A DNA stretch of 64,000 nucleotides, from assembly GCA_966211815.1 (NCBI GenBank), contig CBIHOD010000001.1, positions 174,766 to 238,765 of the forward strand, written 5' to 3'. Numbering within the stretch: the first letter of the stretch is position 1; each line of letters begins with the position of its first letter. Shown here in pieces: positions 1 through 8,358 of the stretch. The notes under the pieces were generated by a model. It saw nothing but the letters and a program-made list of their open reading frames with translations, made no database searches and had not been told where the DNA came from. Made by a program: the position numbers and the translations under genes. Source of the DNA: JANPCX01 sp966211815. Lineage in GTDB: Bacteria > Pseudomonadota > Gammaproteobacteria > Burkholderiales > Burkholderiaceae_C.

Positions 1-252
1 GACAACGGCCAGGAAGAGTTCGTCTTCGTGGCCGGCGGCATCCTCGAAGTCCAGCCCGGCACCGTCACGGTGCTGGCCGACACCGCGATCCGCGGCAAGG
101 ACCTGGACGAAGCCAAGGCCAACGAAGCCAAAGCCCTGGCCGAAGAGGCGCTGAAGAACGCCAAGAGCGACATCGACCTGGCGAAGGCGCAGAACGAACT
201 CGTCGCCCTGGCGGCGCAGATCGCGGCGCTGCGCAAGTACCGCAAGAAATAA
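1..252 (+). CDS. atpC: ATP synthase F1 epsilon subunit, C-terminal part (5' end outside window)
   Basis: This is the last 83 residues of the epsilon subunit, the central-stalk subunit of the F1Fo ATP synthase that couples rotation to catalysis and can inhibit ATP hydrolysis. What is visible is the end of the N-terminal beta-sandwich (residues reading FVFVAGGILEVQPGTVTVLADTA, split here by its strand turns) followed by the two-helix C-terminal hairpin rich in Ala, Glu and Lys, ending in RKYRKK. The reading frame is open from base 1, so the gene begins upstream, presumably at the end of the atp operon. A strong hairpin terminator lies about 40 bases past the stop, which fits the last gene of that operon. 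Confidence 0.93.
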   Translation, partial: DNGQEEFVFVAGGILEVQPGTVTVLADTAIRGKDLDEAKANEAKALAEEALKNAKSDIDLAKAQNELVALAAQIAALRKYRKK

Positions 253-290
253 CAAGCGCGGCCTCTTACGCCTCGCTTCCTCAAAAAAAT

Positions 291-328
291 AAAACCGCCA
301 TGCCTGGGAAGGCATGGCGGTTTTTTTT
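291..328 (+). terminator. Rho-independent terminator after atpC
   Basis: A 14-bp perfect stem (291-304 with 311-324, core CCGCCATGCC/GGCATGGCGG) with a 6-base loop is followed by eight T (321-328). An A-run precedes the stem, so it could also act on the opposite strand. The rest of the gene-free stretch 253-532 shows only a weak AAAAGC/GCTTTT hairpin (507-526) at the end of the converging lipoprotein gene. Confidence 0.92.
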
Positions 329-532
329 CGTCACCGGCGATCGTTTTTCTGTTTTCCCCTTGTTCGGATCAGCGACCCTCGCCAGCGCACCTCGGTGGTT
401 CGCTGCCCAACGGTCTCCCGATCGCACCCAACGACGCCCGGTTCCCGACCCCGGCGGGTCGGGCGGATCGCACCGCGCCGACTCGCACGCCCGGCACCGC
501 TGTCGGAAAAGCGGCGCCAGGCTTTTAAGGGA

Positions 533-2746
533 TCAATCGATGCGGATCGTCACTTGCGCTTCGGCGGTGGATGCGTTGGCCTTGCACACCGCGTAAGCGG
601 TTTGCGCGGTCGGCGCACCCAACACATAGGCTTTGGTGTGGACGAGCCCGGAAGCATCGACCGGGATGTCGTCGTACAGCGCGCCGTACGAATACGTCAG
701 GGACGACGCCGCACGGCATTTGGCCGGCTGGTTGGATTGCAGGACGAAACTCGCGTTGTATCCGGAACGCGTGGTCTTGGTGACGGTCACGGACAGCGGG
801 GTGGCCGGATCCGGTTGAGGGTTGGGGGTGGGCTCCGGATTGGGGACGGGATTGGGGACGGGGTTGGGATTCGTCGAACCCACACCCGCCTTCAATGCGT
901 TGGCCGGTATCTCGATCATGTAGACATCGACGTCGTACGAGCTGTTCACGTTCCAGTTGCTGGAGAAGACAACCTTTGTGAAGTCGCGGTTGACTGTCGC
1001 GTGCGGCTCGGTCCAATACCAGTCCGAATCAGGTGTGATGTTTCTCGTGGTGGCCAAGGTGTAGATCGTGGGGTTCGGCTTCAATTCAACCGCCAGAACC
1101 TTGTCATGCATCCATTTCTTGGCGAAGGGGATGTTGTCCCGCGTGGAAGCTTCGCCGTAGGTGCTGACCAAAACCCACCCCGGCTTGTTGAACGACTTGC
1201 CGGAGAAGTGGTACGCGGCGTTCATCCCATCGACATAGTTGTCGAACAGTTGCGTCACCGCGCCGGTCCGCAGGTTGCGCATGTAGACGCCGCGGCCTTC
1301 GACACCGTCGCCGGTGTCATCGTAAGAGATGGACACATACACGTCGTCGCCATTGGCGTCGATCGCGATGTCCGAATGCTCGCCCCGCTTCGCCACCAGC
1401 ATTTCCTTGGAGAAGTCCCGCGAATAGGAAATGACCGCGTAATCGGTCGGCGCGGCTTTGCTTCCCACGACACCCGAGACCACGCAGTAATCGCCGCTGG
1501 GGCTCATGCTGATGTTGTCAGGGTCGCTCAGGCTCTTCATGCCCAGGATCGTGTCGGTCTGGCGGTCCCAGGTGAACACGCCGACGGTCGACCAATCGCC
1601 CTTTTCAACCTTGAAGCACCAATAGCGGGCATCCTTCGAAGACGAGCCTTCGCCGCCGGTCCACACGTGCTCTGCGTTGGGCCACTTGGCTTTCACCCGA
1701 GCGCTGAAATCCGCGACGACCCGGGTGACATTGGTCGAAACGTTCAGCTCCCGGAAATTCATGCCGTTGCCGTTCATTTCGACGTGGTAGAGCAGGTTCG
1801 GGTCCTGCGGATGCCAGCTGGGCTCGGTGTCCGGCCCCAGGCCATTGAGTTGCTTCAATTTCGCCTTGGTGATGGCGTCATAGAGGAACATGCCGCCGCC
1901 GCCCACGCCGTAGACCAGGTATTTGGAATTGTCGGCGTTGAAAGCCTGGTGGCGCGAGTAGTCGTTGACCAGCGCCGATGTCCCCGCGCCGTCGGCCTTG
2001 TTGTCCGTCGCGCGGGACATGCAGGTCTTGTAATTGGGCTCCGTGAACACGGTCCCCTTGGCCGGCTTGGCCATGTCGACGATGGGATCGACCAGCCGGG
2101 TGGACGTCAGCGCGAACCCTGGCGCCGCGGCATACAGGCTGGCGCAGGCGGGGCTCAGGCCGGCAGTGTTCGAGGCCCCAGGGATGGTGAGGCGCAGTGC
2201 CCCGTTCCACCACAACGCGCCCGTGCCGGGCAGCACGTCGATGCCGTCGAAAGCGGTGGTTTTGTCCGCGGTGGCGCGGTCGAAGGTCACGCCCTGCGCG
2301 GTGGGCAGGATCTTCTGGCCGGCGGCGGTGATGGACTCGATGAACAGGTTGCGGTCTTGTCCTTCGGCCGTGTCCAGGTCGTTGTTGTAGACGATGTCCA
2401 GCTTGGTGCCCGCGGCCAGGCTGGGCATGTTGAAGGCGTAGTCTTGGAATTCGGTGGCGCGCACTTCGACGCTGTCGATCACCTTGCCGTCGGCGATGAT
2501 CACCATGAACGCGCCTTGCTTGTAGGTCGAGGGGCCGCCGCGCACGCCCGCCAGTTGCGACTTGGCGCGCACCACCAGTGTCTCGCCCGGGCCGGTGTAA
2601 GCCGCCGCATGCCTGATCGCGTCATTGCCGGTTTGCTGCGCCGCCGACATGTCGTCGGCGCCTGTCCCGCCACCGCAACCCGCGAGCATGGCCGAGCCCA
2701 CGGCTGCGGCCAGCACCGTGGCGCTGAATAGTTTCGATCGTTTCAT
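533..2746 (-). CDS. Secreted lipoprotein with TolB/WD40-like beta-propeller and C-terminal Ig-like domain
   Basis: A 737-residue protein that begins with a lipoprotein signal (MKRSK, hydrophobic stretch, lipobox LAGC with Cys24) and so is probably anchored in the outer membrane or exposed. The middle (about 230-640) has repeated blades of the type seen in TolB/PD40 propellers: phrases such as SRHQAFNADNSKYLVY, PSWHPQDPNLLYHV, SMSPSGDYCVVSG and DIAIDANGDDVYVS. A Pro/Asn-rich linker (PNPVPNPVPNPEP) joins it to a final domain of about 80 residues with an Ig/fibronectin look. The start at 2746 was chosen because a GGGAGA ribosome site precedes it and the signal peptide begins there; a longer upstream frame lacks coding character. 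Substrate and role are unknown; it stands alone between terminator and a gene-free region. Confidence 0.8.
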   Translation of the reverse strand: MKRSKLFSATVLAAAVGSAMLAGCGGGTGADDMSAAQQTGNDAIRHAAAYTGPGETLVVRAKSQLAGVRGGPSTYKQGAFMVIIADGKVIDSVEVRATEFQDYAFNMPSLAAGTKLDIVYNNDLDTAEGQDRNLFIESITAAGQKILPTAQGVTFDRATADKTTAFDGIDVLPGTGALWWNGALRLTIPGASNTAGLSPACASLYAAAPGFALTSTRLVDPIVDMAKPAKGTVFTEPNYKTCMSRATDNKADGAGTSALVNDYSRHQAFNADNSKYLVYGVGGGGMFLYDAITKAKLKQLNGLGPDTEPSWHPQDPNLLYHVEMNGNGMNFRELNVSTNVTRVVADFSARVKAKWPNAEHVWTGGEGSSSKDARYWCFKVEKGDWSTVGVFTWDRQTDTILGMKSLSDPDNISMSPSGDYCVVSGVVGSKAAPTDYAVISYSRDFSKEMLVAKRGEHSDIAIDANGDDVYVSISYDDTGDGVEGRGVYMRNLRTGAVTQLFDNYVDGMNAAYHFSGKSFNKPGWVLVSTYGEASTRDNIPFAKKWMHDKVLAVELKPNPTIYTLATTRNITPDSDWYWTEPHATVNRDFTKVVFSSNWNVNSSYDVDVYMIEIPANALKAGVGSTNPNPVPNPVPNPEPTPNPQPDPATPLSVTVTKTTRSGYNASFVLQSNQPAKCRAASSLTYSYGALYDDIPVDASGLVHTKAYVLGAPTAQTAYAVCKANASTAEAQVTIRID
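839..862 (+). repeat. Tandem 12-bp repeat encoding the Pro-Asn linker
   Basis: Two perfect copies of ATTGGGGACGGG (839-850, 851-862), flanked by degenerate copies, encode the PNPV repeats of the linker in the lipoprotein on the opposite strand. Copy number could change the linker length. Confidence 0.8.
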
Positions 2747-3133
2747 CCCATCTCCCGATTGAGTTCGTCGTTGAATCGCCTTGGGGCGGGGCACCGAAGC
2801 ATTCGATGGCCGCGCGGTGATGTGCAAGGCGTCGCTTCTTGCCGGGCCTTCTCGGACCCCGGCCTCAGCTAAAGCGCGTCGCATCCCGTAGGCGGATCAG
2901 GACGGTTTCAATTCGACACAAGATTTCCGGCGCGCGAATGGGTGACGGATCGACCGCGCCGGGCATGCAGCGCCAGTCCAGCCAGGGCTTGCCGTGCGAT
3001 GGGATCCAGCCCGACGATTCATGCAACGGAAGGAACGGCGCCTGCGGTGGCGAGGCGGATAAATCGGCGCTGCCCACCACCCGCCTCACGCCGCGGCGCG
3101 TCGCCCGACATCTCGCCGGCTTACGCCGCCCCG
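2747..3133. other. Gene-free region upstream of the lipoprotein gene
   Basis: 387 bases between the last gene of the LemA/TPM run and the start of the lipoprotein gene. The promoter of the lipoprotein gene must be here, but I see no convincing -35/-10 pair, no terminator with a T-run and no conserved RNA pattern. Open frames in this stretch lack a plausible protein. Confidence 0.5.
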
Positions 3134-3694
3134 CTAGCGCCCCCACCGCGGGGCATCGGGCTGTTCGTCGACCGCTTGTTCGCCCGGCCGCAATGGGCAA
3201 TGGGCCCGCAGCAGGGCGTCCACCTGGCCCACCGCGGCGAGGAGCCCGGCTTCGAAACGGCCGGCCTGGAAATCGGCGCGCATGGTCTCCAGCACCGCTT
3301 GCCAGCGGGCGGGCGTGACGTGGGCATTGAGCCCCCGGTCGGCGACGATCTCCACCTTGTGCTCGGCCAGCAGCAGGTAGATGAGCACGCCGCTGTTCCC
3401 TTCGGTGTCCCAGACCCGCAGCTTGCCGAATTGCGTGATCGCCCGGTCACGGGCGGTCGCGCGGCGCCACAGGTAGCTCAGCGGCAGGCTGGCTTCGACG
3501 CAGACGCAGATTTCCCCGGCATGGCCCGCCTCGCTGCGGGCCACCCGCTCCTGGATGCGCGCGAGCGCGCCCGGCCCGAGGGCCCGGGCCGCGTCGGTCT
3601 CGTCCCAGAGGCGGTGCTTGAGGATGCGCCGCAGCCTGTTGCCGCTGTCGACGGTCCGGGTTGGGGGAGCTTTCGCTGCCATGGTCGCTTTCAT
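3134..3694 (-). CDS. TPM-domain protein (second, no signal peptide)
   Basis: A 186-residue protein made almost entirely of a TPM domain: the segment from about residue 40 reads as IQERVARSEAGHAGEICVCVE, then a Trp-Arg-Arg stretch, then GVLIYLLLAEHKVEIVADRGL. It matches the companion domain usually encoded next to LemA and the membrane-anchored TPM protein. The family's function is not settled; phosphatase activity and membrane repair have been proposed for TPM proteins. The start at 3694 gives a 16-base spacing from the preceding gene; upstream in-frame starts would overlap that gene's Gly-rich tail in another frame. It is the last gene of the run that begins with the VIT-VWA protein. Confidence 0.8.
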   Translation of the reverse strand: MKATMAAKAPPTRTVDSGNRLRRILKHRLWDETDAARALGPGALARIQERVARSEAGHAGEICVCVEASLPLSYLWRRATARDRAITQFGKLRVWDTEGNSGVLIYLLLAEHKVEIVADRGLNAHVTPARWQAVLETMRADFQAGRFEAGLLAAVGQVDALLRAHCPLRPGEQAVDEQPDAPRWGR

Positions 3695-3710
3695 GAGGGC
3701 GTCGCGCCGT

Positions 3711-4649
3711 TCACCAGTCACCCGATGCGCCGCCGCCGCCGAAATCGCCGCCGCCGCCGCTGCTGAAGCCGCCGCCGTCCGACGATGAAGAAGAACCCGA
3801 AGAGCCCCAGCCGCCGCCGCCCAAGCCGCCGCCGGTCCAGACCAGCGGGCCGCCGTGGCGGCCGCGTGGGCCCGCGATGGAGCGGCGCGCGGCACCCAAC
3901 CCCAGCACGCCGACCATGACCAGGGCGGCCGCGCCGATCAAGCCGGCCAGCAGCCAGCTCGACGTGGCCAGCCAGCCCAGTCCGCCGGCGCCCGCACCGG
4001 TGGCCAGTGCGCCAAGCTTGCGGCCGAGCAGGCCGGTGAACACCACGCCTGCGATCGGCACCGCCACGAACAGGAAGACCATCAGGCTTTCGAGGTCGTC
4101 CAGCCCGTGGTCGCCGAGCGGACCCTTGTCACCGCCCGCCTGTGGCGGCGGCAGGCCCTCGCCGCGGATGCGGCCGCCGATCGCATCCACCGCGGCGTCC
4201 AGCCCACCGGCATAGTCGCCCGCCTTGAAGGCCGGCACGAGGTGCTCGTCGATGAGGCGCTTGGCGAGCAAGTCGGGGATGGCGCCTTCCAGCGCCTTGG
4301 CCACTTCGAGGCGCACCTTGCGGTCGTCCTTGGCCACGACGATGAGCAGGCCGTCGCCGACGCTGCGCCGGCCGATCTTCCACTGGTCGCCCACCCGCTG
4401 CGCGAAGGCGGTGATGTCTTCCGGCTTCGTGGTCGGCACGGCCAGCACCGCCACCTGGCTGCCGGTGGACTGCTCCAGCGCGGCCAGCTTGCCGACCAAG
4501 GCGCTGCGCTGCGCGGGGCTGAGCAGGCCGGCCTGGTCGACGACGCGGTCGGTCAGCGGCGGCACGGGCCGCACCGCCTGGGCGCGCGCGGCACCGCCGC
4601 ACAAGGACAGCAGCATGCACAGCCCCAGCAGCAGCCGCCTGGCCGCCAT
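3711..4649 (-). CDS. Membrane-anchored TPM-domain protein (YgcG family) with Gly/Ser-rich tail
   Basis: A 312-residue exported protein. A signal peptide (MAARRLLLGLCMLLSLCGG, cut near ARA-QA) leads into a TPM domain (about 35-160: VPPLTDRVVDQAGLLSP at its start, VAVLAVPTTKPEDI, DGLLIVVAKDDRKVRLEV). Two hydrophobic segments follow (about 190-260), and the end is a Gly/Ser tail finishing GGGGASGDW, the classic YgcG ending. It is translated 20 bases after lemA and 16 bases before the second TPM gene, the common LemA-TPM-TPM order. LemA and YgcG-type proteins are thought to act together at the inner membrane; the exact job is unknown. Confidence 0.87.
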   Translation of the reverse strand: MAARRLLLGLCMLLSLCGGAARAQAVRPVPPLTDRVVDQAGLLSPAQRSALVGKLAALEQSTGSQVAVLAVPTTKPEDITAFAQRVGDQWKIGRRSVGDGLLIVVAKDDRKVRLEVAKALEGAIPDLLAKRLIDEHLVPAFKAGDYAGGLDAAVDAIGGRIRGEGLPPPQAGGDKGPLGDHGLDDLESLMVFLFVAVPIAGVVFTGLLGRKLGALATGAGAGGLGWLATSSWLLAGLIGAAALVMVGVLGLGAARRSIAGPRGRHGGPLVWTGGGLGGGGWGSSGSSSSSDGGGFSSGGGGDFGGGGASGDW

Positions 4650-4669
4650 GGCGAAGGCGCCTGGGCGGC

Positions 4670-5323
4670 TCACTGCTTCGCCGCGGGCTGGCTGGCGCCG
4701 AAATCGACCACCGGCGGCGCGGAGATCTGCGCCTCGTTCTGCACGGTGAAGCTGGGCTTGACGTCGTAGCCGAACACCTTGGCCGTGAGGTTGGTGGGGA
4801 AGCTGCGCGCCAGAACGTTGTAGTCGGCCACCGTCTTGATGTAGCGGTTGCGCGCCACGGTGATGCGGTTCTCGGTGCCTTCCAGCTGCACGCGCAGATC
4901 CTGGAAGCCCCGGTTGGCCTTGAGGTTGGGGTATTGCTCGCTCACCACCATCAGGCGGCTGAGCGCGCCGGTCAATTCGCCCTGGGCCTTCTGGAATTTG
5001 TCGAAAGCCTCGGGGTTGTTCACCAACTCGGGCGTGGCCTGGATGCTGGTGGCCTTGGCGCGGGCCTCCACCACCTTGGTCAGCGTCTCCTGCTCGAAGT
5101 TGGCCTCGCCCTTGACGGTGGCGACGATGTTGGGGATCAGGTCGGCGCGGCGCTGGTACTGGTTGAGCACCTCGGACCACCCGGCCTTGACGTCTTCGTC
5201 AAGTTTCTGGAATTCGTTGTAGCCGCAGCCGCCCAAGGCCACCGAAAGCGCCACGGCCGCCAGGACGGCGGCCGGCCTGCGCCGTGCGGGTGTGCCTTTG
5301 TGCTTCGTCATCGTCGCGGTCAT
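4670..5323 (-). CDS. lemA: LemA family lipoprotein
   Basis: A 217-residue LemA protein: basic N-terminus, hydrophobic stretch and lipobox ALGGC (Cys33), then a long helical bundle carrying the family signature YNEFQKLDEDVKAGWSEVLN followed by QRRADLIPNIVATVKG and ending in the usual FPTNLTAKVFGYD. Length is normal for the family. A GGAGG ribosome site sits 7 bases before the ATG at 5323. The gene lies 87 bases downstream of the glycosyltransferase gene and is followed within 20 bases by the TPM genes, so it probably belongs to the same transcription unit as the exosortase set, although the 87-base gap could hold a separate promoter. Confidence 0.92.
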   Translation of the reverse strand: MTATMTKHKGTPARRRPAAVLAAVALSVALGGCGYNEFQKLDEDVKAGWSEVLNQYQRRADLIPNIVATVKGEANFEQETLTKVVEARAKATSIQATPELVNNPEAFDKFQKAQGELTGALSRLMVVSEQYPNLKANRGFQDLRVQLEGTENRITVARNRYIKTVADYNVLARSFPTNLTAKVFGYDVKPSFTVQNEAQISAPPVVDFGASQPAAKQ

Positions 5324-5410
5324 GTCGGTCCTCCATGCTGCACCACTGCCGATCGTAGTGGAAGCGCTGGGAGCAAGCGGCGTTCCCGCGGACTTGCGGC
5401 CGGGTCCCGG

Positions 5411-6841
5411 TCAAGGCCTCCGGGTGGTTGGGCCGGCGCCGGCCGCCACCGGGCCGGGCCATTCCGGCAAGGCGGCCACCAAGGTCTGCCGCTGCTTGGC
5501 AGGCAAGGTGCGCATCTGCCTGAGGATCCAGGCGGTGCGCTCGTCGCGGCCCTGGCCGCCTTCGGCCCAGCGGGCCAGTTCATGTTCCGGTGCGCGCAGC
5601 AGGCCGGCCAGCCAGGCGGCTTCGACCGGGCCGAGGCGCTGCACCGGTTTCTTGAAATAGTGCTTCGCCGCGGCGGCGGCGCCGCATTGGCCCTGCCCCC
5701 AGGGCGCCATGGCGAGGTAGAGGTCGAGCACGCGTGCCTTGCCCAAGGTGCGGTCGAGTTCGACGGCGTAGAGCAGCTCGCGCAGCTTGCGCAACGCGTG
5801 GCGTTCGTCGCCGGTGTAGACCATCTTGGCCAATTGCTGGCTGAGGGTGCTGCCGCCCCGCAGGCCCTTTCTGTCGACCGACTGGTTGCTGGCCCAGGCG
5901 GCCTGCAATTCGGCCAGGTCGAATCCGGCGTGCTCCATGAAACGCTGGTCCTCGGCGGCCATCACCGCCTTGGGAAGCCAGGGGCCCCATCCGCCGTCGG
6001 GCAGCTTGCCGTTGTTGCCCGCGCAGCCCGGCGGCAGCGCCGTGCGCAGCGCTTCGGTGCCCAGGCCCGACACCGCGAAGCCTTCGACCTGCAGGTTGAT
6101 CTTGTCGCCGGGTTTGCCGGCGGCCGGGTCGGGCCCGGTGCGCGGGAACTGCCAGCGCGCGTCCAACCGTATGCGGCCGTCGATCTGCGCGCGCGGCCAT
6201 TCGGGTAGTTGCGACGACCACAGGCCGGCCAGGTCGCGCGCCGGCGTCGGCGGCAGCTCCACGCCCAGCTCGGCCTGTTGGCGCGCCATCTGCAGGTGCC
6301 AGCGGCCTTTCACCGGGTTCAGCGGTTCGCCGCCCGGGCCCGGCTGGGCCGGGGAGACGATGAAATCGCCTTTCAGGTGGTCCTGCCCGTTGCGCTGGAA
6401 GGTGGCGCTGAGCCGCGACAGCGGCACGGGCTGGGGTCCGAGCGACGGCAAGGCCAACAGGCAGGGCTGGCATTCCAGTTCCCAGGGCCCGGCTTCGCCG
6501 TCGCCGCCCAACAGGCTGACCGGCCCCCAGCGGGTTTCCAGCACCCGGCCGCGCATCAGCCGCGTGGCCACCTTCAAAGCCACCGGGTGGGTGAGCAGCC
6601 GGTAGGTGGTGGGCACGCTGGCCTGCAGCGTCCATGGGCCGACCCGCAGCGGGAAAGACCACTCTTCGGGCGCGGCGCGCAGCATCACCAGGGCCCAGAA
6701 CAGCAAGGCGCACAGCAGCAGGCAGGCGGTGCCGAACAGCAGCGAGAGCCATTGCAGGGTCCGCTTCAAGCCGCTGCGCGCGGGCCGGGGTTGGGCATTG
6801 TCGGCGGGGGGTGGGGCGGTGTCTTCGGTTGAGGCGGTCAT
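5411..6841 (-). CDS. GT51 peptidoglycan glycosyltransferase with unusual N-terminal periplasmic domain
   Basis: A 476-residue transglycosylase. The C-terminal half carries the GT51 motifs in order: EDQRFMEHAGFD (motif 1 with its catalytic Glu), GGSTLSQQLAK (motif 2), RKLRELLYAVELDR (motif 3), then KARVLDLYLAMAPWGQGQCG. It therefore should polymerise lipid II. A cytoplasmic Pro-rich N-terminus and one membrane segment (about 34-58) precede a domain of some 200 residues that ordinary monofunctional MtgA (about 240 residues) does not have. That domain contains a CxxC pair (ECQPCLL). There is no transpeptidase domain. Its ATG overlaps the stop of the exosortase gene (ATGA), so translation is coupled to it. 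The association of a GT51 enzyme with an exosortase is unusual. Confidence 0.85.
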   Translation of the reverse strand: MTASTEDTAPPPADNAQPRPARSGLKRTLQWLSLLFGTACLLLCALLFWALVMLRAAPEEWSFPLRVGPWTLQASVPTTYRLLTHPVALKVATRLMRGRVLETRWGPVSLLGGDGEAGPWELECQPCLLALPSLGPQPVPLSRLSATFQRNGQDHLKGDFIVSPAQPGPGGEPLNPVKGRWHLQMARQQAELGVELPPTPARDLAGLWSSQLPEWPRAQIDGRIRLDARWQFPRTGPDPAAGKPGDKINLQVEGFAVSGLGTEALRTALPPGCAGNNGKLPDGGWGPWLPKAVMAAEDQRFMEHAGFDLAELQAAWASNQSVDRKGLRGGSTLSQQLAKMVYTGDERHALRKLRELLYAVELDRTLGKARVLDLYLAMAPWGQGQCGAAAAAKHYFKKPVQRLGPVEAAWLAGLLRAPEHELARWAEGGQGRDERTAWILRQMRTLPAKQRQTLVAALPEWPGPVAAGAGPTTRRP

Positions 6842-8358
6842 CAGAGGGCTCTCGCGATGGTGAGCGCTTGCCAAGGTCCGGTCGATTGTCCCAGCTGGGC
6901 CGACCAGAACCAGCTGGATGTATCGGTGAAAGACCGGCCTGTTGCATCGACGATGCGCTCGCAGACGCGGATACGCTGCTTCTCTCCCGACGGCCCCGTG
7001 CGCTCTGCCACGAAGCAGCGCCACAGCCTATCTTGGGCATCGCGTTCCAGCCGGGCGTTTTCGATGCGGTAGCCCAGTCCGCGGTAACAGTCCGCGGCTG
7101 GGTGCAGCATGCGGGTGGGTGCATGCACTTCCCGCCAGACCAAAGTCTGGACGCCGTCGGTCAGGCGCGTCAGCTGGCCCGGGAAATGGGCCGCGAAGCG
7201 CTGCTCGACCGGGCTGAGCGCCAAGGGTCGCAGGGCCCGGCCTTCCCATTCGCGCGGCCATTCGCTGTCCACGCGGCCGGCATTCCCGCCACCGACCGGA
7301 TCCGACCCCGGCAAGGCCCACGGTGCGGCCAGGCAGGCCAGCAAGGCCGGCAGCACCGCCCATTGCCATGGCCAGCCGCGGCGGTTGCGCCGGGCCGGCG
7401 GCGGCAGGCAACGGCTCGATGCCGTGGCCAGGTTCGCGCGCTTGCGCCAGATCGCGGCATCGGCGATGTGCCATGGGCCGTCGCCGCGCGGCCCGCCTGG
7501 CGGCGTCGCCGTCGCGGACGCCTGCCCCGCCGGGCGCCGCATCAATCCGCACACCCCTGCGCAGACGCCGGCCAGCACCGCCAGACCGACCGCCTGGTGC
7601 AACCATTCCTCCACAGGCTGGCCCTGCGCCTCCAGGCCCACCAGCACACTGTTGCGCAGGACATTGCCCAGCAGGACGAGGGCGCCGACCCCCGGCAGCC
7701 GCCGCGCGAACGCCGCGTCGCGCAGCCCTGCCCAAAGCGCGGTCGCGCAGGCGCAGAAATAGGCCATCCAGACCATCTGCACGCCGGAGCAGGGCGCGTC
7801 GACGATGATGAGCCGGCCGTCCACCGCCATCGCGCTGCCGCTGCGCTCGGCGGCGAAACCCAGCCCCTTCAGCAGCCAGGTGCTGGCTTCGGCGGTGGCC
7901 ACGCGCAGCGGGAAGCCTGCATAGAACTGCATCGACGACACCAGCGGCAAGGCCAGCACCGCCAGCCCGGCCAGCGGCAGGGCCGCGGCGCCCGATGGCA
8001 GGAAGGCGCAGGTGCCGCAGACCAGCGCCAGGGCGGCCAGCAAGGCGCCCGCCAGCGGCGGCAGCCACCACACCGCGGCGGTGGCCGCGACGCTCAGGCC
8101 CATCGACAGCCACAGCCAGGGCAGCCGCGGCTGGGCGCGCATCGCCCCGGCCTGCCGCAGCAAGGCCCATCCCAGCACCGCGGCCGCCGCCACGCCCAGC
8201 GGGTCGTCCGAGCCGTCGCCGAGCCGGGCGGCGGCCCAGCGCCAGTGCACGCCGTGGGCGGCGGCCAGCAAGGCCAGCCAGGCCAACGGGTGGGCCGAGG
8301 CCAGCCGACGGTGCCAGCGACCGCTGGCGCAGGTGGGGATCACGTGGTCCAGGTTCAT
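6841..8358 (-). CDS. Exosortase fused to a C-terminal EpsI-like domain
   Basis: A 505-residue polytopic membrane protein. Residues about 20-290 form the exosortase/archaeosortase core: several membrane helices with the catalytic triad visible as Cys190 (VDAPCSGVQM), Arg235 (LLGNVLRNSVLV) and His254 (EEWLHQAVGL). Exosortases cut PEP-CTERM-type C-terminal signals and are thought to transfer the protein to a surface anchor. After a further membrane segment (about 325-345) comes a periplasmic domain (about 360-505) with MLHPAADCYRGLGYRI, similar to the EpsI partner of exosortases. Start and stop overlap both neighbours by 4 bases. The likely substrate is the PEP-CTERM protein two genes upstream. 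I cannot assign a named exosortase subtype with confidence. Confidence 0.88.
   Translation of the reverse strand: MNLDHVIPTCASGRWHRRLASAHPLAWLALLAAAHGVHWRWAAARLGDGSDDPLGVAAAAVLGWALLRQAGAMRAQPRLPWLWLSMGLSVAATAAVWWLPPLAGALLAALALVCGTCAFLPSGAAALPLAGLAVLALPLVSSMQFYAGFPLRVATAEASTWLLKGLGFAAERSGSAMAVDGRLIIVDAPCSGVQMVWMAYFCACATALWAGLRDAAFARRLPGVGALVLLGNVLRNSVLVGLEAQGQPVEEWLHQAVGLAVLAGVCAGVCGLMRRPAGQASATATPPGGPRGDGPWHIADAAIWRKRANLATASSRCLPPPARRNRRGWPWQWAVLPALLACLAAPWALPGSDPVGGGNAGRVDSEWPREWEGRALRPLALSPVEQRFAAHFPGQLTRLTDGVQTLVWREVHAPTRMLHPAADCYRGLGYRIENARLERDAQDRLWRCFVAERTGPSGEKQRIRVCERIVDATGRSFTDTSSWFWSAQLGQSTGPWQALTIARAL

Noticed and set aside
2865..3200. Minus-strand frame of 111 codons in the gene-free region before the lipoprotein gene
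   Set aside because: Overlaps the real TPM gene, Arg-rich, no conserved pattern, no ribosome site.
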